Shown here: positions 1 to 5,428 of the stretch, piece by piece | How the letters are laid out: each line of letters begins with the position of its first letter | Numbering within the stretch: position 1 is the stretch's first letter | DNA from: JBCDBY01 sp039182715 | GTDB lineage: Bacteria; Planctomycetota; PLA2 | DNA length: 6,885 nt | NCBI GenBank assembly: GCA_039182715.1 | Contig: JBCDBY010000248.1 | Span: 1-6,885, forward strand | Direction: 5' to 3' | Notes under the pieces: generated by a model | Databases searched by the model: none | Told to the model about the DNA's origin: nothing | Seen by the model: only the letters and a program-made list of their open reading frames with translations | Made by a program: the position numbers and the translations under genes

Positions 1-67
1 AGATGGAAGAGGTGCATCAAGTGGCGCGCATAAGTCGTTTTGGGGGCTGGGCTTGTGCGTGTCGTCT

Positions 68-83
68 GCGGAATTGATTCCGC
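68..83. repeat. 16-bp perfect inverted repeat
   Basis: GCGGAAT and ATTCCGC form a perfect 7-bp inverted repeat around a TG centre. The size and symmetry fit a dimeric regulator operator, but a hairpin with only 2 unpaired bases is sterically poor, so protein binding is likelier than RNA folding. It lies about 135 bp before the STAS start and one base before a DnaA-box-like sequence. No second copy was seen in the window, so its role is unproven. Confidence 0.4.
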
Positions 84-84
84 G

Positions 85-93
85 TTATCCACA
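85..93 (+). promoter_or_regulatory. DnaA-box-like 9-mer (TTATCCACA)
   Basis: TTATCCACA is an exact match to the strong DnaA-box consensus known from E. coli. It is A/T-rich relative to its surroundings and stands next to the 68-83 palindrome. A single box can be regulatory, part of an origin extending left of the window, or chance. The only other trace here is a weak reverse half-match at about 158-163 (TGTGGA). No AT-rich unwinding region or origin gene is visible, so I do not call an origin. Confidence 0.3.
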
Positions 94-112
94 ATGGCTG
101 TTCGGCGTGGCG

Positions 113-138
113 CGGTGCCCGGGCGCACTTTGGCACCG
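113..138 (+). other. Possible stem-loop, 7-bp stem and 12-base loop
   Basis: CGGTGCC (113-119) is perfectly complementary to GGCACCG (132-138), with a 12-base loop between them. No U-run follows, so it does not look like a standard intrinsic terminator. It could be the end of a transcript entering from the left, a leader structure, or a second operator-like inverted repeat upstream of the STAS gene. Confidence 0.25.
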
Positions 139-206
139 GCCTTGCGCTCTGACTGCCTGTGGACCGAAACGTCGACAAAATCCAACGACGGCTCGCTCCC
201 CGGGAT

Positions 207-211
207 GGAGG
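207..211 (+). promoter_or_regulatory. Shine-Dalgarno site of the STAS gene
   Basis: GGAGG lies 7 bases before the ATG at 219. This decides the start against the in-frame GTG at 159, which would add 20 residues that do not belong to a STAS fold and has no such site. It is one of only two strong SD sequences seen in the window. Confidence 0.7.
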
Positions 212-218
212 GCACCCC

Positions 219-545
219 ATGATCACCAGTTACGTCTCGCCGAAAGGCACTCTGCTATATCTCTCCCTGGTCGGCACACTCGATCGCGAGGCGGTGGATG
301 ATCTGGTGCGGGAGTTCGACGAGCGGCTCCACGCCGACGCCACACGCTGCCTGCTCGACCTCAACGGCGCGGAGGACTGCGACGCGGCCGGGCTTTCGCT
401 CGTGACCAAGCTCGCGGACCGCAGCCGCCTGCGTCGCGTGCGCTTCGGGGTCACGGCCACCAACAGTCCGATCGCGGACAAGGTGCGGCAGCAGGCCGGC
501 GAGCTCTGGCTCGAGGTGCTGCCCGAGCTTCCGCTATCCGCCTGA
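219..545 (+). CDS. STAS-domain protein, non-phosphorylatable anti-sigma-factor antagonist-like
   Basis: This 108-residue protein is nearly all one STAS domain (about residues 8-98), the fold of SpoIIAA/RsbV anti-anti-sigma factors and of scaffold subunits in signalling and transport complexes. Visible hallmarks are an early strand reading LYLSLVGTLD, a conserved central strand and turn with D47 and the DAAGL motif (D55-A56-A57-G58-L59), and the following helix. In SpoIIAA the residue after that Asp is the serine phosphorylated by the anti-sigma kinase. Here it is Ala56, so classical phospho-switching is unlikely. No transmembrane segment or second domain is present, and no anti-sigma kinase, phosphatase or sigma factor gene is adjacent. 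The 3' end overlaps the convergent HEAT/VWA gene by 12 bp. The family assignment is good; the partner is unknown. A cytoplasmic scaffold role is inference. Confidence 0.82.
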   Translation: MITSYVSPKGTLLYLSLVGTLDREAVDDLVREFDERLHADATRCLLDLNGAEDCDAAGLSLVTKLADRSRLRRVRFGVTATNSPIADKVRQQAGELWLEVLPELPLSA

Positions 546-2174
546 CGGCGGCTTCTGCGCCCAGAGGTATCGGCCGCCCGACTCTTCGGCGACGCCCTTC
601 ATGAACGCCTCGGCCGGATCCTTCCGATTCGAGATGCGGATGGCGACGACCTGCACGCGGCGGAATCGATTGATCCGCCTCCAGGCGGCCACCGCGGGCT
701 CCGGGCCCATGAACCGGCCGCCCGACGGATCGCCCGTGTGCCACAGCACGATCGTGTCGACCGGCTCGCCCGCCATGGCAAGCGCGGTGCGCAACCCCTG
801 AAACGCGCTGCACCAGCCGCGCTGCGGCGCGCCGTCGATGAGTTTGAGGCCCGCCTTGCGATCGCGCGTGCCGGTCTTCAGCAGTTTCTTCTCGCCGATC
901 GTCTTCGCGGTAAACGGCCCGTGCAGCGCGACCATGCCCCAGCGGAAGTCGGCGGGAAAGGCGTCGAACGCGCCCTCGAACTGCGCGCGCAGTACGGTTT
1001 GGTGGGCGACGTGTTCCTTTTCCCACTGCGCGCGCGTGCCGCGCCACTCGTCGCGCCACTGCGTCTTCTGCACGTCCACGTCGGCCGGCATGGCGATGTG
1101 CTGCGACTCGTCGATCACGAAGATCGCGCCCGCGGCCTCGATGGGCAGTTCGTAGAAGGCGAACGCGCCGTCCGCCGCCTTCGGCTTCACCTCCGCCACC
1201 TCGACCGTCGCGGGGTCGAACTTGCCGCTCTTCAGCTCCTCGCCGTACTCCTCGCCCCATTGCTTCCACGCCGTCAGATCGTGCCCGAAGGGCTGACGGG
1301 TCAGGCGCCCCAGCACCGCGACCGCGAGCTGCCGTTCGAATCCGCGCGCCCGCTCGGCGCATGCCAGGACCGGGGCGAACCAACCGCCGCGCATCTCCTT
1401 GACCGGCAGGCGGGAAAGCGTGAGCAGCGTCGCGCGGCGCACGATGGGGCTCTCGTCGCCCAGCAGCCCGCTCGTGTCGTCGTCGCTGCGCGCGGCCAGC
1501 GCCTCGGCGGCCGCCACCCGCACGGCGACGATCGCCTCGCCGGCCCACGCGGTGAGTGCCGCGGCCGCCTCGGGACTCTTGCCGCGCGCGACCGCGTCCA
1601 CGATCGCGACGCGGTTGCGGTGCATCTTCTTTCCGTCCGCCTTGGTCGCCTTTTTCCACGCGTCCCCCGTGAGGAAGTCGAGCGGGGCGGTCGCGAGCGC
1701 CTCCACCAGCGCCGCGCGGCGTTGCGCGAGCGCATGCAGGCGGCAGCCGTGCGACTGCTGGAAGACGTAGCGCGAGAAGTCCGGCTTGGGCTCCTCGATC
1801 TCCTCCTCGATCTTGCGCATCTGCTTGCCGTTGTCGATGAGCGCCTTGAGCAGCGCGGCGCGCGCCTTCCCGTCCGTGAGCGCGAGCGCCCGGTCGGCGG
1901 TCCCGCGCTGCTCGGCGAAACGCGCGGCGTCCTCGTAGAGGGAGAGGATCGGCGCGTAGTCGAACAGAGACTCGGGATCGGCGTCCGGTCGGTCGCGGGC
2001 ATCCTCGACCGGCTGCCGGAATTCGCGGTACGCCTCCTGGAACCGGCTCTTGAACTCCTTCCAGAACCGCGCCTCCTGACGGTCGATCGTGCGCTGGGTC
2101 TTTTGCCAGGACTTGAGGTCCTGGGCGAGCAGCGGGGCGGCGAGGAGAAGGAGCAGCAGCGGGGTCCGGACCAT
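534..2174 (-). CDS. Secreted HEAT-repeat protein with a degenerate VWA-like domain
   Basis: This 546-residue protein starts with a signal peptide (1-18: positive residue, leucine run, A-rich end). A charged, probably helical or coiled-coil stretch follows (about 19-60), then helical repeats resembling HEAT repeats (about 185-305, with AVRVAAAEALAAR and SPIVRRATLLTLSRL typical). The HEAT part ends with a GHDLTAWKQW element. A VWA-like domain spans about 345-536: strand AIFVID (350-355), strand TIVLWHTGDP (474-483), strand VQVVAIRI (507-514) and a closing helix ending SGGRYLW. The metal site is degraded: DxSxS reads D355-E-S357-Q-H359. HEAT plus VWA secreted proteins are common in Planctomycetota, where functions are mostly unknown. 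A protein-interaction scaffold outside the cytoplasm is likely. The ATG at 2174 was chosen because it yields the signal peptide directly; the open frame continuing upstream to 4460 is antisense to the carbamoyltransferase and is rejected. No good SD is present. Confidence 0.82.
   Translation of the reverse strand: MVRTPLLLLLLAAPLLAQDLKSWQKTQRTIDRQEARFWKEFKSRFQEAYREFRQPVEDARDRPDADPESLFDYAPILSLYEDAARFAEQRGTADRALALTDGKARAALLKALIDNGKQMRKIEEEIEEPKPDFSRYVFQQSHGCRLHALAQRRAALVEALATAPLDFLTGDAWKKATKADGKKMHRNRVAIVDAVARGKSPEAAAALTAWAGEAIVAVRVAAAEALAARSDDDTSGLLGDESPIVRRATLLTLSRLPVKEMRGGWFAPVLACAERARGFERQLAVAVLGRLTRQPFGHDLTAWKQWGEEYGEELKSGKFDPATVEVAEVKPKAADGAFAFYELPIEAAGAIFVIDESQHIAMPADVDVQKTQWRDEWRGTRAQWEKEHVAHQTVLRAQFEGAFDAFPADFRWGMVALHGPFTAKTIGEKKLLKTGTRDRKAGLKLIDGAPQRGWCSAFQGLRTALAMAGEPVDTIVLWHTGDPSGGRFMGPEPAVAAWRRINRFRRVQVVAIRISNRKDPAEAFMKGVAEESGGRYLWAQKPPSGG
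538..551. other. Short GC hairpin across the convergent gene ends
   Basis: CCGCC (538-542) pairs with GGCGG (547-551) around a 4-base TGAC loop. It straddles the stop codon of the STAS gene and the last codons of the HEAT/VWA gene. There is no U-tract on either side, so it is at best a weak bidirectional terminator or 3' stabilising element. Confidence 0.2.
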
Positions 2175-2192
2175 GCCCCCATGGTAGAGCCC

Positions 2193-2220
2193 TTGTTTCG
2201 CCTTCGCGATTCTGGATAGT
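2193..2220 (+). promoter_or_regulatory. Candidate promoter of the carbamoyltransferase gene
   Basis: TTGTTT (2193-2198) and GATAGT (2215-2220) resemble -35 and -10 elements with a 16-bp spacer, matching sigma-70 consensus at 3 of 6 and 4 of 6 bases. They lie in the 54-bp gap between divergent genes. Transcription would start near 2227, almost at the ATG (2229), giving a leaderless or nearly leaderless message. This would explain why no SD precedes the gene. The match is modest. Confidence 0.35.
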
Positions 2221-2228
2221 CGAGCGCC

Positions 2229-4070
2229 ATGGCGGAGGATCTCTACGTACTCGGTCTCAACACGTGGGACCACGACGTAGCGGCCTGTCTGCTCAAGAAC
2301 GGCGAGATCGTGGTCGCCATCGAGAAGGAGCGCGTGGCGCGTCAGAAGCACGCGCCCGGCTTCTACGACCGCACCGTCCGCTACTGCCTCGAGACGGCCG
2401 GCATCGAGCTCGAGCGCGTCGATCTCATCGTGCGCAACAGCTACCTGCTGCCGGTCCCCGAGCTGGAGGCGATGCTCGACGTGCGGGCGGACAACTACCA
2501 CTTCGTGCGGCGCGAGCGGACGCGGGCGCGCGGGCATCCCCTTTTCCTGCAGCCGGACGGGGAGCGTTTCGTCACCTGTTCGCACCATCTCGCGCACGCC
2601 TACTCCGCGTTCGCGGCGTCGCCCTTCGAGCGCGGCGCGGTCATGGTGGTCGACGGCGTGGGCGGGCACCGGCGCGACGCGCTGGAGGAGATTCCGCCCG
2701 ACTCCGACGCGCATCCGACCGCGCGCGAATCGGAGTCCTACTACACCTTCGACGGCAACGCGCTCGCGACCGTCCGCAAGGTCTGGATGGGGCCGGAGTG
2801 CGTGATGGTCAACGACGACTTCACCGCGCTGCCCGGACTGGGTGCCGTCTACAGCCGCGCCTCGGAGTACATCTTCGCCGACTGGAACAAGTGCGGCGAG
2901 GTGATGGGGCTCGCGCCCTACGGCAAGCCCAACGCGCCGCGCCTCATGTCGCTCGACGACGGTCGATTCGTCGCGCATCCCTGGCCCGCCGCCTACAACC
3001 ACCCGTGGTTCGCCGACGGCGACGCGAAGTGGGAGAGCAGCGAGTTCCGTGACGAGTACGCGGACGTCGCGTTGCGCATCCAGGACGACGCCGAGAAGAT
3101 CCTGCTCGAGCGGGCGCACTGGCTGCACGAGACGACCGGCGAGACCAACCTCTGCCTGTCCGGCGGCGTGGCGCTCAACTGCGTCGCGAACGGCAAGCTG
3201 GTGCGCGAGGGCCCGTTCGAGAACGTCTGGATCCAGCCGGCCGCGGGCGACAACGGCATCGCGATCGGCTGTGCGCTCTATGGCCATCTCGCGGTGAAGA
3301 AGCAGCCGCGCCGCTTCGTCATGCGCAGCCCCTACCTCGGCCGCACGTATGACCGCTTCGACGAGGAGGAGGCGTTTCGACCGTGGACCGTGCGCGCGAC
3401 GACGCGGCGCCGGAAGGCCCAGGAGGTCGAGAGCGAGACCGCCGCGCATCTCGCCGACGGTCGCGTGATCGGCTGGTTCCAGGGCGCCAGCGAGTACGGC
3501 CCGCGTGCGCTGGGCAACCGTAGCATCCTCGCCGATCCGCGCGACGCCGCGATGAAGGACCTCGTCAACCGGCGCGTGAAGTTCCGTCAGGGCTTCCGCC
3601 CGTTCGCGCCCGCCGTGCTGGCGGAGCGCGCCCACGAGTACTTCGTCGGCGACCAGGAGTCGCCCTACATGCTGCTGGCGGCCGAGGTGCATCCCGACAA
3701 GCGCGACGAGATCGCGGGCGTCGTGCATGTCGACGGGACCGCGCGCGTGCAGACCGTGCGCCGCGAGGACAACCCGCGGTTCCACGCGCTGATCACGGCG
3801 TTCGCCGAGCGGACCGGGGTGCCGGTGCTCCTCAATACCTCGTTCAACATCCGCGGCGAACCGATCGTCGAGGTGCCGTTCGACGCCATGGAGTGCTTCC
3901 TCGGCACCGGCATCGACGTGCTCGTGCTGCACGACTGGATCATCCAGAAGAACTGGCTCTATCGGCCGCTCGGGCGCTTCGTCCACGCGGCCGCCGTCAC
4001 ACGCAAGCGGATGCGGACCAAGGAGTGGGCGGAGCGCTATGCGAGCAAGGTGATGGTGGGGGAGGACTGA
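2229..4070 (+). CDS. Carbamoyltransferase, NodU/CmcH/TobZ family
   Basis: This 613-residue protein has the usual length of the family, which uses carbamoyl phosphate and ATP to make carbamoyl-adenylate and move the carbamoyl group to a hydroxyl of a sugar, antibiotic or polyketide. The N-terminal Kae1-like half (about 1-360) shows NTWDHDVAA (H15), EKERVARQKH (32-41), the metal-type HHLAH (119-123), VVDGVG (D142), GEVMGLAPYGKP (223-234), SGGVALNCVANGKL (311-324) and AAGDNG (D341). The C-terminal domain (about 395-613) has GWFQGASEYGPRALGNRS (415-432), FRPFAPAVL (456-464) and NTSFNIRGEPIV (536-547). All signature regions look intact, so it is probably active. The acceptor is unknown: no glycosyltransferase, polyketide synthase or Nod gene is in view. 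The downstream SRPBCC lipoprotein gene begins right after the stop codon, so the two are probably one transcript. No SD is visible at the ATG. Confidence 0.95.
   Translation: MAEDLYVLGLNTWDHDVAACLLKNGEIVVAIEKERVARQKHAPGFYDRTVRYCLETAGIELERVDLIVRNSYLLPVPELEAMLDVRADNYHFVRRERTRARGHPLFLQPDGERFVTCSHHLAHAYSAFAASPFERGAVMVVDGVGGHRRDALEEIPPDSDAHPTARESESYYTFDGNALATVRKVWMGPECVMVNDDFTALPGLGAVYSRASEYIFADWNKCGEVMGLAPYGKPNAPRLMSLDDGRFVAHPWPAAYNHPWFADGDAKWESSEFRDEYADVALRIQDDAEKILLERAHWLHETTGETNLCLSGGVALNCVANGKLVREGPFENVWIQPAAGDNGIAIGCALYGHLAVKKQPRRFVMRSPYLGRTYDRFDEEEAFRPWTVRATTRRRKAQEVESETAAHLADGRVIGWFQGASEYGPRALGNRSILADPRDAAMKDLVNRRVKFRQGFRPFAPAVLAERAHEYFVGDQESPYMLLAAEVHPDKRDEIAGVVHVDGTARVQTVRREDNPRFHALITAFAERTGVPVLLNTSFNIRGEPIVEVPFDAMECFLGTGIDVLVLHDWIIQKNWLYRPLGRFVHAAAVTRKRMRTKEWAERYASKVMVGED
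4061..4066 (+). promoter_or_regulatory. Shine-Dalgarno site inside the carbamoyltransferase 3' end
   Basis: GGAGGA lies in the last codons of the carbamoyltransferase gene, 4 bases before the ATG at 4071. With the TGA stop (4068-4070) directly abutting that ATG, it supports translational coupling of the two genes and supports the upstream, signal-peptide-bearing start of the SRPBCC gene. Confidence 0.65.
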
Positions 4071-4613
4071 ATGCGAATCGGGATGGCCCTGCTTCTGTTC
4101 CTGACGGCATGCGCGGGCACGCGCAACGACAACGAGGACGCGACACGCATGGAAACCGACACGATCGTCTACATCCAGGCCGACTACGACGCCGTGTGGG
4201 AGCGGCTCACGACGGCCGAGGGCTACGCCGGCTGGTACTCCATGGGAGGTCGCGTGTTCGCGACCGAGCCGGGCGGAGCGGTCGAGTGGGGGACGGCGGA
4301 TCGTGTCCTGATTCTCGGCAAGCTCGATGCGATCGAGAAGGGGCGCGGCTTCGTGCACACCTTCCAGTTCCGGGGGCTCGGGTTCGACGACGAGCCCACT
4401 TCGCTCGTCACTTGGACCGTCGAACAGCAGGGTCCGGTCGTCCTCGTACGCGTCCGTCACGTCGCGCAGCGCGCGCCCGAGACGATGGCGATGATCGGCG
4501 ACGTCGGCTGGCCCAAGGCGCTGAACCGTCTGAAGACGCTGCTCGAGACGGGGAAGCCGATGCCCTGGCCGGAGGAGCCGGTCGGCGCGGAGGCGCCCGC
4601 TAGCGGTTCATGA
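4071..4613 (+). CDS. Predicted lipoprotein with AHSA1-type SRPBCC domain
   Basis: The 180-residue product has a short N-terminal hydrophobic stretch (5-12) ending in a lipobox, LTAC with Cys14, followed by a charged linker. Residues about 30-165 form an AHSA1-like START/SRPBCC domain: IQADYDAVWERLT near the start, GWYSMGG, PGGAVEW (67-73), a LDAIEKGRGFVHTF strand pair, VTWTVEQQG, LVRVRHVAQ (125-133), and the closing helix GWPKALNRLKTLLETG (146-161). This fold encloses a hydrophobic ligand cavity. The ligand is unknown. Family members are usually cytosolic, so a lipoprotein form is unusual. An internal ATG at 4149 (Met27), preceded by GAGGA at 4134-4138, could give a cytosolic form. It is coupled to the carbamoyltransferase, which suggests both act on the same product or process; this is inference. 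The tail overlaps the convergent minus-strand operon by 14 bp. Confidence 0.85.
   Translation: MRIGMALLLFLTACAGTRNDNEDATRMETDTIVYIQADYDAVWERLTTAEGYAGWYSMGGRVFATEPGGAVEWGTADRVLILGKLDAIEKGRGFVHTFQFRGLGFDDEPTSLVTWTVEQQGPVVLVRVRHVAQRAPETMAMIGDVGWPKALNRLKTLLETGKPMPWPEEPVGAEAPASGS
4597..4606. repeat. 10-bp palindrome across a stop codon
   Basis: CCGCTAGCGG is a perfect 10-bp palindrome. It contains the TAG stop of the last minus-strand operon gene and lies within the last codons of the SRPBCC gene. A further G5/C5 inverted repeat with an 8-base spacer follows at 4615-4632. Neither has a U-tract. They may help end converging transcripts, but in GC-rich DNA such short symmetries also arise by chance. 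Confidence 0.2.
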
Positions 4614-5010
4614 CGGGGGAGCCGGCGCCCCCCAGTCGCGCGTCGACGCCGTCGAGGATCGAGAAGGCGCGCTGGCGGCGCCGGATCCGGCTTTCGTCCG
4701 CATTGAATCGGGCGCGCAGCCGCGTGTAGCGCTCGTCCTGCGGGTGGTAGCGGATGTCGACCCAGCCACCGCGGAACGGAATGCGCGCCCCCTCCTCCGC
4801 GTTGAACGCGAAGTCGTGGTTGAAGTCGATCTCCTGCTCGATCATCTCTTCGCGCGTCGCGTCCCAGGTGTCCTGCGGCGAAGCGAAGTAGTCCTGGGTC
4901 GCCGTGCCGTCCTGGTACTGGCGCACGGCGAGATCGACCGCGCCGATCGCGAACAGCGTGCATCCGGAGAGGGCGGCGAGCAGGAGCGGGACGACGCGGC
5001 GCGGTCCCAT
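4600..5010 (-). CDS. DUF3568-like small lipoprotein, copy A
   Basis: This 136-residue predicted lipoprotein has a leucine-rich signal segment and lipobox LSGC (Cys17), then TLFAIGAVDLAVRQY. The order of features resembles DUF3568 lipoproteins: a small hydrophobic segment after the Cys, a D-G-T-A strand, an SPQDTWDATREE helix (44-55), a G-G-W-V strand, an ERYTRLRARF strand and a final ILDGVDARL helix. The function of this family is not known. It is about 73% identical to the gene just upstream (copy B), with the central part (about 62-75) the most divergent. Its ATG lies 2 bases after the TAG of copy B, so reinitiation or coupling is likely. It is the last gene of the four-gene envelope operon, and its end overlaps the SRPBCC gene by 14 bp. 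The lipoprotein call is strong; the family call is moderate. Confidence 0.8.
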   Translation of the reverse strand: MGPRRVVPLLLAALSGCTLFAIGAVDLAVRQYQDGTATQDYFASPQDTWDATREEMIEQEIDFNHDFAFNAEEGARIPFRGGWVDIRYHPQDERYTRLRARFNADESRIRRRQRAFSILDGVDARLGGAGSPVMNR

Positions 5011-5012
5011 TC

Positions 5013-5417
5013 CTACTTCGTGATCACGGGCGAGCCGGCGCCGCCCAGGCGGGCGTCGACCCCATCGAGAATCGAGAAGGCGCGGTCGCGGCGCTTGCTC
5101 TCGCTCTCGTCCGCGTTGAAGCGCGCCGTCAACCGGGTGTAGCGCTCGTCCTGGTCGTGCAGCTTCACCTCGACCCAGCCGCCCTTGAAGGAGATGCGCG
5201 AGCCCTCCTTCGGATCGAGGACCTGGCTCTCGTCGAACGTGAGCTCCTGCTCGATCAGCTCCTCGCGGGTCGCCTCCCAGGTGTCCTCCGGCGAGGCGAA
5301 GTAGTCCTGGATGGCGGTGCCGTCCTGGTACTCACGCACAGCAAGATCAACCGCGCCGATCGCGAAGAGCGTGCATCCGGCGAGGGCGGCGAGGAGCAGG
5401 GGGAGGATCCGGGCCAT
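5013..5417 (-). CDS. DUF3568-like small lipoprotein, copy B
   Basis: This 134-residue predicted lipoprotein has a short signal peptide (MARILPLLLAALAGC, Cys15) and the same layout as its downstream paralogue: TLFAIGAVDLAVREY, a DTWEATREE helix, a GGWVEVKL strand, ERYTRLTARFNADES and the ILDGVDARLGGAGSPV tail. The 20 residues ending in that tail are identical to copy A. The ATG at 5417 was chosen because it begins the lipoprotein signal directly; the longer open frame reaching 6167 is antisense-style readthrough opposite and through the barrel gene and has no protein-like features. It starts 11 bp after the barrel stop codon, with no clear SD. The pairing with an outer-membrane barrel suggests an outer-membrane or periplasmic accessory role, which is inference. 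Confidence 0.82.
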   Translation of the reverse strand: MARILPLLLAALAGCTLFAIGAVDLAVREYQDGTAIQDYFASPEDTWEATREELIEQELTFDESQVLDPKEGSRISFKGGWVEVKLHDQDERYTRLTARFNADESESKRRDRAFSILDGVDARLGGAGSPVITK

Positions 5418-5428
5418 CAGAAGAGCTA

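Larger units (their letters stand above)
1..218. other. Non-coding leader region upstream of the STAS gene
   Basis: No convincing gene lies here. The short open frames on both strands have no recognisable protein features and no good ribosome binding site. The stretch holds a perfect 16-bp palindrome (68-83), a DnaA-box-like 9-mer directly after it (85-93), and a possible stem-loop (113-138). The last 20 bases carry the ribosome binding site of the STAS gene. I saw no convincing sigma-70 type promoter. The promoter of the STAS gene presumably lies here or left of the window. Confidence 0.6.

Noticed and set aside
159..218. Longer GTG start for the STAS protein
   Set aside because: It adds 20 residues of charged sequence before the normal STAS start and lacks the SD site that precedes the ATG at 219.
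1..218. Replication origin
   Set aside because: Only one perfect DnaA-box-like 9-mer, no AT-rich unwinding region and no origin-linked gene in the window.
17..226. Small minus-strand gene in the leader region
   Set aside because: Composition is R, P, S and W-rich with no signal peptide, domain or ribosome binding site.
451..1659. 402-codon minus-strand open frame in another frame of the HEAT/VWA gene
   Set aside because: Almost only R, G, A and H with no hydrophobic core; an out-of-frame shadow.
738..2219. 493-codon plus-strand open frame antisense to the HEAT/VWA gene
   Set aside because: Low-complexity R/L/A/E composition typical of the mirrored frame of a GC-rich gene. The minus strand has a signal peptide, HEAT-like repeats and VWA strands.
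2175..4460. Long minus-strand open frame continuous with the HEAT/VWA gene and antisense to the carbamoyltransferase and part of the SRPBCC gene
   Set aside because: Its translation is rich in R, H, V and E with no domain pattern, while the opposite strand carries all carbamoyltransferase motifs. A signal peptide begins cleanly at 2174, so the upstream part is a GC-driven shadow frame.
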